Source of the DNA: Pseudomonas sp. B20(2017)
Lineage (GTDB): Bacteria; Pseudomonadota; Gammaproteobacteria; Pseudomonadales; Pseudomonadaceae
Assembly: GCF_002113125.1 (NCBI RefSeq)
Contig: NZ_NEJP01000012.1
Span: 1-64,000, forward strand
DNA: 64,000 bases
Reading direction: 5' to 3'
Part shown: one piece after another, positions 26,768 to 35,272 of the stretch
Layout: each line of letters opens with the position of its first letter
How positions within the stretch are numbered: position 1 is the first letter of the stretch
The notes under the pieces: generated by a model
Told to the model about the DNA's origin: nothing
The model's database searches: none
Seen by the model: only the letters and a program-made list of their open reading frames with translations
Made by a program: the position numbers and the translations under genes

Positions 26768-28141
26768 ATGACTCAACGTATTCATAAATTATTGGTCGCC
26801 AACCGTGGCGAGATCGCGGTGCGGATTATCCGCGCCGCCAAAGAACTCGGGATTCCTACCGTTGCCGCGTGCAGCGAGGCGGATATCGATTCGCAGGCGG
26901 CGCGCATGGCTGATGAGGTGCATGTCCTGGGCCCGGCCCGCGTCGATAAAAGTTACCTGAACGTCGAGGCATTGCTCGGCGCTTTGAAAGCCACGGGTGC
27001 CAACGCGGTTCACCCCGGTTACGGGTTCCTCTCGGAGAACGCTGATTTTGCCGAGGCGGTAGCAGCAGCCGGGGCCATTTTTGTCGGCCCGAATGCAGAG
27101 ACGATCCGGCGTATGGGTGACAAGGCCGAAGCCCGGCGCACCGCACAAGCAGCGGGCGTGCCGGTGGTGCCAGGGTCGCCGGGCGAGTTGTTTGATGTTG
27201 AGTCGGCGTTGAAGGCTGCCGAGGCTGTCGGCTTCCCGCTGTTGATCAAGGCTTCGGCGGGTGGCGGCGGGCGCGGTATTCGTCTGGCGGAAACCCCTGA
27301 GCAATTGACTGAAGAGTTTCCTCGTTCCCAACGCGAAGCCCAAGCCGCGTTCGGCAACGGCGCGGTGTACCTGGAGCGGTTTATCAGTCGGGCCCGGCAC
27401 ATTGAAGTGCAGGTATTGGGCGACGGACAGCACGCAGTCCATTTGTTTGAGCGCGAATGTTCGCTGCAACGCCGGCGGCAGAAGATTTTCGAAGAGGCAC
27501 CATCGCCAGTCCTCAGCCAACAGCAACGGGAAACCCTCTGCGCCAGTGCCGTGCGCCTGACCGAGTCGTTAGGCTACAAAGGCGCTGGCACTCTGGAATA
27601 CCTGTATGACGATGCGACCGGTGAGTTCTTCTTTATCGAGATGAACACCCGCATTCAGGTGGAGCACCCGGTCAGCGAACTCATCACGGGCATCGATCTG
27701 GTTCAAGCCATGCTGCGCATTGCCGGTGGTGAAGCGTTGGGCTTCAAGCAGAGTGACATTCAACTCAACGGGGCCGCGTTGCAAATGCGCCTGAATGCCG
27801 AAGACCCGGAGCGTGATTTCTTTCCCAGCCCAGGGCTGGTCGAGGCCTTGAGCTGGCCGCAGGGTGAAGGTATCCGGGTCGATACGCACCTGTATCAAGG
27901 TTACCGCGTGCCGCCATACTATGACTCGCTGCTGGCCAAGTTGATCGTGCATGGCGCTGATCGGTCACATGCGTTGGCTCGGGCGCGGCTGGCGGTGGTG
28001 CAGACCACGCTGTCCGGCATGGCCAGCACTCTGGCGCTGCACGGCGAACTGTTGGAGCAACCCTGGCTGAACAGCGCCGACTTCCACACGGGCACCCTGG
28101 AAACCTGGCTGGCCACACGCCGCAGCGGAGGTGAAGCATGA
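26768..28141 (+). CDS. Biotin carboxylase subunit (AccC-like), dedicated to the pxp operon
   Basis: A 457-residue ATP-grasp enzyme that carboxylates carrier-bound biotin. It has LLVANRGEIAVRIIRAAKEL at the N-terminus, HPGYGFLSENADFA near residue 77, the Gly-rich ATP loop ASAGGGGRGIRLAE near residue 162, and FFFIEMNTRIQVEHPVSELI near residue 282 with the catalytic Glu and Arg. Length matches AccC. The position between a carrier gene and pxpB/pxpC, with no acetyl-CoA carboxyltransferase genes nearby, argues against the usual acetyl-CoA carboxylase label. The stop overlaps the pxpB start. Confidence 0.92.
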   Translation: MTQRIHKLLVANRGEIAVRIIRAAKELGIPTVAACSEADIDSQAARMADEVHVLGPARVDKSYLNVEALLGALKATGANAVHPGYGFLSENADFAEAVAAAGAIFVGPNAETIRRMGDKAEARRTAQAAGVPVVPGSPGELFDVESALKAAEAVGFPLLIKASAGGGGRGIRLAETPEQLTEEFPRSQREAQAAFGNGAVYLERFISRARHIEVQVLGDGQHAVHLFERECSLQRRRQKIFEEAPSPVLSQQQRETLCASAVRLTESLGYKGAGTLEYLYDDATGEFFFIEMNTRIQVEHPVSELITGIDLVQAMLRIAGGEALGFKQSDIQLNGAALQMRLNAEDPERDFFPSPGLVEALSWPQGEGIRVDTHLYQGYRVPPYYDSLLAKLIVHGADRSHALARARLAVVQTTLSGMASTLALHGELLEQPWLNSADFHTGTLETWLATRRSGGEA

Positions 28142-29010
28142 GCACGCCGATCCGTTACAGCTTTGGCGCCGATGAGCATCTCTTTGCCGAAGTCAGCGAC
28201 AGCATGTCGCTCGACGCTTTCTTCAAAGGGCTGGCCGTCACGCGCGCTGTAGAAGGGCTGGCGCTGGATGGCGTGCTGGATGTGTGCCTGGCCAACGCTT
28301 CGTTCCAGATCCGTTTCGACCCGGACCGCATTGCGCCACAAGCCTTGCTCGATGCCGTAAAAGAGGCCGAAGCAGAGGCGGTGGCCGAGCGCACGCTACA
28401 GACGCGGATCATCGAGATTCCGGTGCTCTACAACGACCCCTGGACGCATGAAACGCTCATGCGTTTTCGCGACCGCCATCAAGACCCGAGTGCCACGGAC
28501 CTGGAGTACGCCGCGCGAATCAATGGTCTGGCCGACGTCGAGGCTTTCATCGCCGCTCACAGTGGCGCGCCCTGGTTCGTCTCGATGGTGGGCTTCGTGG
28601 CCGGGTTGCCGTTCATGTTTCAGATGGTTGAGCGCGAGCGCCAGTTGCAGGTGCCGAAGTATCTGCGGCCACGCACTGACACACCGAAGTTGACCCTGGG
28701 CCATGGCGGTTGCTTTGGCTGCATTTACTCGGTGCGCGGTGCCGGTGGCTATCAGATGTTCGGCGTCACGCCGGCACCCATCTATGACCCGCAACAGAGC
28801 CTCGCCTACCTCAAGGAACACATGGTGTTTTTCCGTCCGGGTGACATCGTGCAGTTCAAACCGATGGACCGCGAGGCCTACGACCAGGCGGTGGCCGAGG
28901 TGGAAGCAGGGCGCTTTGACCTGCGGATTCGTCCGGTCGAGTTTTCGCTGGACGCGTTTTTGGCCGATCCGATCGGTTATCCCAAGTCGCTGCAGGAGGT
29001 GCTGGCATGA
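28138..29010 (+). CDS. pxpB: PxpB / KipI-type 5-oxoprolinase subunit B (AHS1 domain)
   Basis: A 290-residue KipI-family protein. VLYNDPWTHETLMRF near residue 98, VSMVGFVAGLPFMFQMVERE near residue 147 and GCFGCIYSVRGAGGYQMFGV near residue 190 are typical of the AHS1 domain also found in urea amidolyase and urea carboxylase. It is longer than most PxpB (about 220-240), with an extra N-terminal segment. It is translationally coupled on both sides (ATGA overlaps with the biotin carboxylase and pxpC). It probably forms a complex with PxpC. Confidence 0.88.
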   Translation: MSTPIRYSFGADEHLFAEVSDSMSLDAFFKGLAVTRAVEGLALDGVLDVCLANASFQIRFDPDRIAPQALLDAVKEAEAEAVAERTLQTRIIEIPVLYNDPWTHETLMRFRDRHQDPSATDLEYAARINGLADVEAFIAAHSGAPWFVSMVGFVAGLPFMFQMVERERQLQVPKYLRPRTDTPKLTLGHGGCFGCIYSVRGAGGYQMFGVTPAPIYDPQQSLAYLKEHMVFFRPGDIVQFKPMDREAYDQAVAEVEAGRFDLRIRPVEFSLDAFLADPIGYPKSLQEVLA

Positions 29011-29981
29011 TCAAGGTACTCAAACCCGGTCTTGCCACCTCGGTACAGGACCTTGGCCGTGAAGGTTATTACCACTTGGGCATTCCGCCTTCCGGGGCGC
29101 TCGATCAGTATGCGCTGAGTGCCGCCAATCAACTGGTGGGCAACCCCGCAGGGTTTGCGGCGCTGGAGTGCACATTGCTCGGGCCGGAGCTGGTTTTTCA
29201 GCAGGACGCACTGGTGGCCGTTTGCGGTGCTCACATGACGCCACGGGTGGATGGCGTGGAAATGCACCACGACACAGCCTTTGAGGTGAAGGCCGGGCAA
29301 GTACTGCGCTTCGACTTTCCGAAAGCGGGCGCACGCGCTTATCTGGCAGTGGCGGGGGGAATTGATGTGCCGGTGGTGCTTGGCAGTCGCTCGACTTACG
29401 CGCTGGGGGCGCTCGGCGGGTTTCATGGGCGCCGGCTCGTGGCGGGTGACGAGTTGCCGGTAGGGGCTGCCAGCGGCAAGGGGCGCGTCGGAGCCAGTTT
29501 GCCGATGGCACTGCGGCAATCCCTGGGAGGGGAAATCACTCTGCGGGTGGTGCCGGGCCTGTACTACGAGCGCTTGACCCCGGCAGCGGCAGACAGTTTT
29601 TTCGCCGAGCCATGGACGGTGGGTTCGGAAGCCGACCGCATCGGCTATCGCTTCAAGGGGGGCAGTGCGCTGAGCTTTCAACCCCGCGAGCAGCCGTTCG
29701 GTGCCGGTTCCGATCCGTCAAACATCGTCGACAGTTGCTACCCGATTGGTTCGATCCAGGTGCCCGCCGGGCTCGAACCCATTGTCCTGCATCGCGACGC
29801 CGTGTCGGGTGGCGGCTACGCAATGATCGGCACGGTGATCAGCGCCGACCTCGACTTGATCGGCCAGATGCAACCCAACCAGAAGGCCCGCTTTGTCGCG
29901 GTGACCCTTGAAGAGGCGCTGGAAGCGCGACGTTCCTATAAGAAAAAACTCAGCTGCCTGAGCAAGCTGTTCCCTTCCTGA
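29007..29981 (+). CDS. pxpC: PxpC / KipA-type biotin-dependent carboxyltransferase family protein (AHS2 domain)
   Basis: A 324-residue KipA-family protein. SVQDLGREGYYHLGIPPSGA at residues 12-31 and the following LDQYALSAANQLVGN are the family signature. IGTVISADLDLIGQMQPNQK near residue 275 is the conserved C-terminal motif. AHS1 and AHS2 together make the carboxyltransferase domain of urea carboxylase, which gives a reason for the biotin genes in this operon. It overlaps pxpB by four bases. A 111-base gap then leads to the permease. Confidence 0.9.
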   Translation: MIKVLKPGLATSVQDLGREGYYHLGIPPSGALDQYALSAANQLVGNPAGFAALECTLLGPELVFQQDALVAVCGAHMTPRVDGVEMHHDTAFEVKAGQVLRFDFPKAGARAYLAVAGGIDVPVVLGSRSTYALGALGGFHGRRLVAGDELPVGAASGKGRVGASLPMALRQSLGGEITLRVVPGLYYERLTPAAADSFFAEPWTVGSEADRIGYRFKGGSALSFQPREQPFGAGSDPSNIVDSCYPIGSIQVPAGLEPIVLHRDAVSGGGYAMIGTVISADLDLIGQMQPNQKARFVAVTLEEALEARRSYKKKLSCLSKLFPS

Positions 29982-30092
29982 TTCTGCCCGCCGCATTGCG
30001 CGGGCCATGCCAAACGGTGAGCCAACGCCGCACTTCGGTGCGGTGACGGCTGCCCGCGCTTCAACCTTTGACTGGTTCTGGAGTTCACGCAT

Positions 30093-31427
30093 ATGGCTGC
30101 TTTATCGCAATCGAGTCAGACCGGGCAAGACCCGGCCCATCATCCCGTTCCTGCCGAAGCGCGCATGGGGCGACTGTCACTGACCATGGCCTGGTGGGCG
30201 GTGTGCAGTGCGATGTTCTATATCGTGGTTGGTGCTTCGCTGGCGCTATCGTTCGGCGCCCGCAATGCGTTGATCGGCATGGTTCTGTCGGTGATCAGCT
30301 ACGGTTTGGTCAATAGTGTGCTCAGCCGTTTCGCCATTCGCAGCGGCTTGTCGGTGGCATTGTTTTCACGGCTCTTGTTCGGCAGCACGGGGGCATGCCT
30401 GGCAACGTTGATCTTCTTTTCCACGGCGATCTACTACGCGGTATTCGAAGGTTCGGTGATCGCGGTCGCGCTCAATCACCTGTATCCCGAGCTGGTCTAC
30501 CCACTGGCGGCACTGGCGGTGGTGCTCTACAGCGTGCCGATGATCCTCGGCAGCGTGCAGCACTGGCTGGACAAGCTCAACGGCGTGTTGCTGCCGATAT
30601 ACCTGGGAGGTTTATTGGTGGCGATGGGGCTGTCGATCAGTCGTTATGGCTACCGGCCGCAGTGGCTGGATTTCGGCCCGCAAATCCCCGACGCCTTCGG
30701 CTGGTGGCATTGCTTCGTCGCCTATATGGGCGTCTGGATCCTGATGCTGTTCACCTTCGACTATGCCCGTTTCGGCAAACCTGAAGACGCCGGGTATCAC
30801 GGTCGCTGGAACTTCGGCATGCCGTTCTACGCGGTGACGTTTCTGCTCAACGGCGCGGCGGGCATTTACCTGGTCAGCAGCATTCCCCATGACGGCGCGC
30901 TGAATGAGGTGTCGGTGGTGATGGCGATTTTGCAGTTGATGGGGCTGTGGGGATTGTTGTTTGTCTGGGCGACGCAAACCCGGATCAACACCGCCAACTA
31001 CTATTTGGCAACGTTGAACATGCAGGCGTTCTTTGGTCGCTTCAGCGTTCGTGGCTCTTACTGGATGTGGGCCGTGGCGGTTGGGGTGATCGTCTACGGA
31101 TTGATGCTTGCGGACGTGTTTGCCTACCTCCTCAAGGCATTGGCCTATCAGGGGATTTTCGTGGTGGCCTGGGTCGGTGTGGCGCTGGGGCAGATTCTCT
31201 GCGCCCGCAACGATGTGGCAACGCTTGAGCGGGTCGCCGCGTTCAATCCGGCGGGTTTGTTTGACGGCGTGGTTCGGCGCCACGGCATTGGGGCTTGCCT
31301 TGATGTTTTCAGGCGATGGGTTGAGCAGTTTTTCCGCCCCGTCGACGGCGATAGTGGCGTTCGTCCTCCAGGCAGGTTTGTCGCGCCGCAGACATATGGT
31401 GTTGCAGTCGGCCGAGTAAGGATTTGA
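30093..31427 (+). CDS. NCS1-family permease (cytosine/allantoin/hydantoin-permease-like), frameshifted near the C-terminus
   Basis: Inner-membrane NCS1 symporter with about 12 helices. TMAWWAVCSAMFYIVVGASL near residue 31 and MGVWILMLFTFDYARFGKPE near residue 212 suit the CodB-like branch. As written the frame gives 444 residues, but after NPAGL (residue 388) the tail turns charged and non-membrane. In the +1 frame from 31263 the text reads TAWFGATALGLALMF and then APSTAIVAFVLQAGLSRRR, two convincing membrane segments ending at a TAA at 31417-31419. One extra T in the run at 31260-31262 explains it. This is either a sequencing error or a genuine truncation. It lies downstream of pxpC and probably imports the operon's substrate. 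Confidence 0.8.
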   Translation: MAALSQSSQTGQDPAHHPVPAEARMGRLSLTMAWWAVCSAMFYIVVGASLALSFGARNALIGMVLSVISYGLVNSVLSRFAIRSGLSVALFSRLLFGSTGACLATLIFFSTAIYYAVFEGSVIAVALNHLYPELVYPLAALAVVLYSVPMILGSVQHWLDKLNGVLLPIYLGGLLVAMGLSISRYGYRPQWLDFGPQIPDAFGWWHCFVAYMGVWILMLFTFDYARFGKPEDAGYHGRWNFGMPFYAVTFLLNGAAGIYLVSSIPHDGALNEVSVVMAILQLMGLWGLLFVWATQTRINTANYYLATLNMQAFFGRFSVRGSYWMWAVAVGVIVYGLMLADVFAYLLKALAYQGIFVVAWVGVALGQILCARNDVATLERVAAFNPAGLFDGVVRRHGIGACLDVFRRWVEQFFRPVDGDSGVRPPGRFVAPQTYGVAVGRVRI

Positions 31428-31449
31428 GGACTGATCGCAGGTGTCGTGG

Positions 31450-31476
31450 AAAAGGGCCGTTTGAAACGGCCCTTTT
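31450..31476. terminator. Bidirectional hairpin terminator after the permease gene
   Basis: AAAAGGGCCGT...ACGGCCCTTTT is a perfect stem with A and T tails on both strands, 23 bases after the permease stop. It can end transcription of the pxp operon on the plus strand and of small minus-strand genes on the other side. Confidence 0.8.
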
Positions 31477-31540
31477 CGTCTTCAGACAAATGCTTGCCCG
31501 ATAAACCCTCTGGGCAGGCGTTGGCGTCCCGTCATTGAAG

Positions 31541-31726
31541 TCAGACGCTTGATCCATTCCGAACGCCAGTCGGACGGCGAGTGTGCAGCGCTGGCGTGAC
31601 GAGCTGCTCGCCGCGCAGCATTGCGTTGATCTTTCGAATTTGAAGTGAATGACCATAAACGTCTCCTGGATGACGTGTAAAGGTATTGACCTCTACCGAC
31701 CAGGGGACGTTCTCTCTTGCATGCAT
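31541..31726 (-). CDS. Possible small hypothetical protein, frame uncertain
   Basis: A 61-residue frame that begins MHARENVPWSVEVNTF and ends RRPTGVRNGSSV. It has no clear ribosome binding site. The best ribosome binding site here (CCAGGAGACGTTT, before an ATG at 31656) belongs to another frame, and the third frame ends in a protein-like RSEWIKRLTSMTGRQR stretch. Overlapping open frames with mixed signals could mean a frameshifted small gene. I do not recognise a family. The surrounding 313-base gap otherwise holds only the terminator. Confidence 0.25.
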   Translation of the reverse strand: MHARENVPWSVEVNTFTRHPGDVYGHSLQIRKINAMLRGEQLVTPALHTRRPTGVRNGSSV

Positions 31727-31740
31727 CGTGAATCGAGGAC

Positions 31741-31971
31741 CTACCTGAAGCGTGGCAGTGGCCGGTCGATCGGTTTGAGCGATGACAGGGTGCTGCGAAT
31801 CAGCGGCGTGTCTTTTTCGATATCGTTCAGACGATCACGGATGCGCAGAGCGGTCGGATGCCCGCCTTGGTGATCGACCCAGTCGGCGATCTCTTTGCAG
31901 GCCGCAGCGAGGCGCGCCTCACGAGCTTCGAGCAAGGTGAGGAGAGTGGTGATGGACTCTCTTTCGGACAT
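31741..31971 (-). CDS. Small hypothetical protein (helical)
   Basis: A 76-residue protein starting MSERESITTLLTLLEAREAR, chosen because an excellent ribosome binding site (CGGAGGTGTTTC) directly precedes the ATG at 31971. The first two thirds look helical and possibly coiled; the tail is basic and Pro-containing. No signal peptide. I do not recognise the family. It is downstream of and parallel to another small gene at 32091. Confidence 0.65.
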   Translation of the reverse strand: MSERESITTLLTLLEAREARLAAACKEIADWVDHQGGHPTALRIRDRLNDIEKDTPLIRSTLSSLKPIDRPLPRFR

Positions 31972-32090
31972 GAAACACCTCCGTTCATTAATCCGCTCGG
32001 TGGCAGCAAAAAGCCCGCGAAGCGCGAGCTTTCTGCCGTGGGGCGCTGCTCCTTCAGCTGGTTTGAGTATAGACCCGCAAATGACAGCTA

Positions 32091-32321
32091 TCAGTCGGCA
32101 GGCGCGCGAGCGGTCACTCGAGAACTGGCAGCGTTCAGTCGAAGACATTCGCGCCGGGCGTCGTCTTCACGATCGTACCCATCGCCGATAAACCCGCTGG
32201 TACGTGTATCGCAGATGCGATACCAGCCAAGAGCCTCGGCAGGCTCATGCAGCGATTCTCCGGCGCGCCGGCCGTGGATGACGATCTTGTTGCAGCGCTT
32301 CACGACGAATATGTCTTCCAT
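32091..32321 (-). CDS. Small hypothetical protein
   Basis: A 76-residue protein starting MEDIFVVKRCNKIVIHGRRA and containing LGWYRICDTRTSGFIGDGYD. The pattern of short strands with a DREDDARRECLRLN helix suggests a small alpha/beta domain. The start at 32321 follows GGTGACGCC; the frame is open to 32372. The family is unknown. It is placed between the ABC-F gene and another small unknown gene, all on the minus strand. Confidence 0.55.
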   Translation of the reverse strand: MEDIFVVKRCNKIVIHGRRAGESLHEPAEALGWYRICDTRTSGFIGDGYDREDDARRECLRLNAASSRVTARAPAD

Positions 32322-32392
32322 GGCGTCACCGCGGCTGATTCGTACCAGATCAACTATAGAAGCCCTGACCAATCGTGCAAAAAATAGACAGG

Positions 32393-34018
32393 TCAGTTCG
32401 TCGGTTGCAGTTGCCAGCCTGATGGGTGCCAGAGCAAGTGGTGGGTCGGATTCAATGCCTCAAGGAAGTCCTGATCGTGGGAAACGGCGACAATGGCGCC
32501 CGGAAATGTCTGCAATGCCCGTTCGAACGCTTCCACCGAAGGCAGATCCAGATGATTGGTCGGTTCATCCAGCAGCAACAGCTGCGCAGGATCCGCTCGC
32601 CACAAGGCCAGCGCCAGCGCCGCTTTCAGGCGTTCGCCACCGCTCAATGCAGCACAGGGGCCCGTGGCGCGACTCGCATCCAGCTGCAAGTGGGCGAGAT
32701 AACTGCGCAGAGTGCCTTCGGTCAGCGCAGCCCCCTGCATCATCAGCTGTTCGGTGATGGAGCGCTGATCGTCGAGTTGCGTCAGTTGTTGATCCAGAAA
32801 CGCGAAGGGCACGAGCGTCTTGGCGGTTCCATCGACAGGCGTCAGTTCCCCGGCGAGCACTTTCAACAGCGTTGATTTGCCGCAGCCGTTGGGGCCGCTG
32901 ACGGCGATGCGCATCGGGCCGTGGATCGTAAGACTCAGTGCATCGTTAGGCAGCCAGGGCAGCCGAGCGTCAATCAGCGTGCAGATCTGTCGGTTGTTCG
33001 GCACCGCGCTGCCGGGCAAGTTGATCAGCACGTCGTCCTCGGGCTGCACCTTGGCGTAAGCCTCGCGCACCTGGGCATCGAGTTCGGACTTGCGGGCCTG
33101 ATGTCCATGACGGACATGCCCCATGATTTCCCGGGCGGCGCCCTTGATCGCCACGTATTCGAAACTGGCAATGTTGGCGGTTTCGGCGTTGCGTCGGGAG
33201 TTGGCGGCGTGGCGTTGTATCGTGTCGTGTTCGCGTCGTAGCCGAATCCGCTCGCGCTGGCGTTCGCTTCTGGCGTGGTCGAGACGTGCCTGCGCCGCGG
33301 CTTGATGGATTCGCTGATGCTCGCGAAATGCCGAGTAATTGCCGCCGAATTCAACGGCACCCGACGCGCTCAACTCGACGATCCGCTGCATTCGGTCAAG
33401 CAGTTGCCGATCATGGCTGACGACTATCAAGCCGGTGTGCCAGCGCTCCAGCGAGTTCATCAGCCATTGGCGTCCCGGTGTATCCAGATGGTTGGTCGGC
33501 TCATCGAGGACCAGCAACGGAGCTTGACTCAGAAACGCGCCAATCAGGGCGACACGTGCTTGCTGGCCGCCACTGAGGTTGCCGGTGTGATCGGTGAAGG
33601 CAACTTCGGTCAGGCCGGCATCATCGAGCAGGCGGCGCAGACGGTCCGCCAGATCCCATTGTTCGCCAATGAGATCGAAATCCTCGGCTGATCCGCAGCC
33701 CTCGTTCATTCGCTCCAATGCCTGAAGAATCGCGGCGCTGCCGGTGGTCTCGGCAACCGTCTCGCCGGGTGCAGCGGTAAATTTCTGCGCCACGTAGGTC
33801 GTCGCTACGGCGCGCGTCACGCTGCCGCTTGTAGGTTGCCAATGTCCGGCGATCAAGCGCGCCAGTACGCTTTTGCCAACGCCGTTGCGCCCGACGATAG
33901 CGGTGGGGGTGTGATCGAATTTCAGATTGAGTGCAGTAAAAATCGTCTCGCCATTGGCGAACTGAAAACCCAGTTGATTCAGGGAGACGAGAGCAGGCGT
34001 ACGCGAGACGTGAGTCAT
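32393..34018 (-). CDS. ABC-F family ATPase (translation-associated, no membrane domain)
   Basis: A 541-residue soluble protein with two tandem ABC domains. Walker A motifs are GRNGVGKS near residue 40 and GPNGCGKS near residue 355. Signatures are LSGGQQARVAL near residue 146 and LSGGERLKAAL near residue 455. Walker B/Asp-Glu boxes are LLVLDEPTNHLD and LLLLDEPTNHLD. The charged linker between domains (about 230-300) matches the ABC-F interdomain region that enters the ribosome. The ATG at 34018 follows CTGGAGGTGCCG; GTG at 34024 is possible but less well placed. Possible roles are ribosome rescue or antibiotic protection. Confidence 0.9.
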   Translation of the reverse strand: MTHVSRTPALVSLNQLGFQFANGETIFTALNLKFDHTPTAIVGRNGVGKSVLARLIAGHWQPTSGSVTRAVATTYVAQKFTAAPGETVAETTGSAAILQALERMNEGCGSAEDFDLIGEQWDLADRLRRLLDDAGLTEVAFTDHTGNLSGGQQARVALIGAFLSQAPLLVLDEPTNHLDTPGRQWLMNSLERWHTGLIVVSHDRQLLDRMQRIVELSASGAVEFGGNYSAFREHQRIHQAAAQARLDHARSERQRERIRLRREHDTIQRHAANSRRNAETANIASFEYVAIKGAAREIMGHVRHGHQARKSELDAQVREAYAKVQPEDDVLINLPGSAVPNNRQICTLIDARLPWLPNDALSLTIHGPMRIAVSGPNGCGKSTLLKVLAGELTPVDGTAKTLVPFAFLDQQLTQLDDQRSITEQLMMQGAALTEGTLRSYLAHLQLDASRATGPCAALSGGERLKAALALALWRADPAQLLLLDEPTNHLDLPSVEAFERALQTFPGAIVAVSHDQDFLEALNPTHHLLWHPSGWQLQPTN

Positions 34019-34161
34019 CGGCACCTCCAGAAAATGTCGTGAACACTGACACGTGCCATGAGCGGCGTGTTGCGATTACATTTTTGAAGGCTTAGTTGTT
34101 CACTTCTGCGGTCGTCCCGGGGAGGTAGGAGGTCGTAGCCTAGTCGAGACGGCCGAAGGCT

Positions 34162-35199
34162 TCAAGACGCGTTTTCCTGTTCGACCATCCGCTCAAGGAA
34201 CAGCGCCAACGCGACTTCTTCCTTGCGCAGACCTTTGCGGATGCGCGGCTTCGGCAGCTCGGCCAGTGCCCCCAGCATGAAATGCTCGACCACCGCCGGG
34301 TGGATGTAGCACTTGCGACAGACCGCCGGCGTGTTGCCCAGTTGGCGTGCCACACCTTTCACCATCTCGACAACATGCCGCTTGGCCTCGGTCTCGGACT
34401 CCCATTGCAGTTCCCGCAGAACCGCCAGAGCGAGGGCGCTGCCGGCCCAGGTCCGGTAATCCTTGGCGGTAAAATCCGCACCGGTCAGGGTTTGCAGGTA
34501 GGTGTTGACGTCAGAGGAACTGACGGTGTGCCGCTCGCCGTTTTCATCCAGATACTGGAACAGGTTCTGTCCCGGAATTTCCAGACAGCGCTTGATGATC
34601 CGCGCCAGACGCCGGTCTTTCACCGTGATCTGATGTTCGATGCCGCTCTTGCCGCGAAACTGGAACAGGATGGCGCTGCCGTTGACTTCGACATGCCGGC
34701 TGCGCAGGGTGGTCAGGCCGTAGGAGCGGTTATCCCGCGCGTACTGCGTATTGCCGACGCGGATCAGCGTGGCGTCGAGCAGCATGATGACGGTCGCCAT
34801 GACTTTGTCACGGCTGAAGCCGGGCGCTGCGATGAGGGTCTCCAGTTGTTTGCGCAGCTTGGGCAGCGCGAGACCGAATTCGCGCAGTCGCGAATATTTG
34901 TTCGCGTCGCGCACTTCGCGCCAGCGAGCGTGATAGCGATATTGCTTGCGCCCACGGGCATCGCGGCCGGTGGCTTGCAGATGGCCGCGCGGGTCGGCGC
35001 AGATCCACACGTCGACGTAGGCCGGCGGAACGGCCAGCGCGTTGATGCGTTTGATTTCGTCGGGATCGGTGACGCGCTGGCCTTCGGGATTGAAGTAGGC
35101 GAATTTTCCGCGCAACTTTTTGCGGGTGATACCGGGCTGCGTGTCGTCGACGTAATGCAGATCCGAAGGCAACACCTCGGAGAGCGCAGTATCGGGCAT
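34162..35199 (-). CDS. DNA topoisomerase IB (poxvirus type)
   Basis: A 345-residue type IB topoisomerase that relaxes supercoils through a 3'-phosphotyrosine. RVGNTQYARDNRSYGLTTL near residue 146 holds the first catalytic Arg, FRGKSGIEHQI near residue 178 the Lys, KDYRTWAGSALA near residue 245 the second Arg, and LGNTPAVCRKCYIHPAVVE near residue 284 the Asn (His in vaccinia enzyme) and the nucleophilic Tyr. All required residues are present. The start at 35199 (MPDTALSEV) follows GGAAGTCCGCC; a start at 35220 would add seven residues. It is downstream of and parallel to modC. Confidence 0.92.
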   Translation of the reverse strand: MPDTALSEVLPSDLHYVDDTQPGITRKKLRGKFAYFNPEGQRVTDPDEIKRINALAVPPAYVDVWICADPRGHLQATGRDARGRKQYRYHARWREVRDANKYSRLREFGLALPKLRKQLETLIAAPGFSRDKVMATVIMLLDATLIRVGNTQYARDNRSYGLTTLRSRHVEVNGSAILFQFRGKSGIEHQITVKDRRLARIIKRCLEIPGQNLFQYLDENGERHTVSSSDVNTYLQTLTGADFTAKDYRTWAGSALALAVLRELQWESETEAKRHVVEMVKGVARQLGNTPAVCRKCYIHPAVVEHFMLGALAELPKPRIRKGLRKEEVALALFLERMVEQENAS

Positions 35200-35272
35200 G
35201 GCGGACTTCCTTCGCGGCAAATCAGGCTGTTAAAGCCATTGACCGCACGCCATGACGGTCGTGCCCGCGGAT

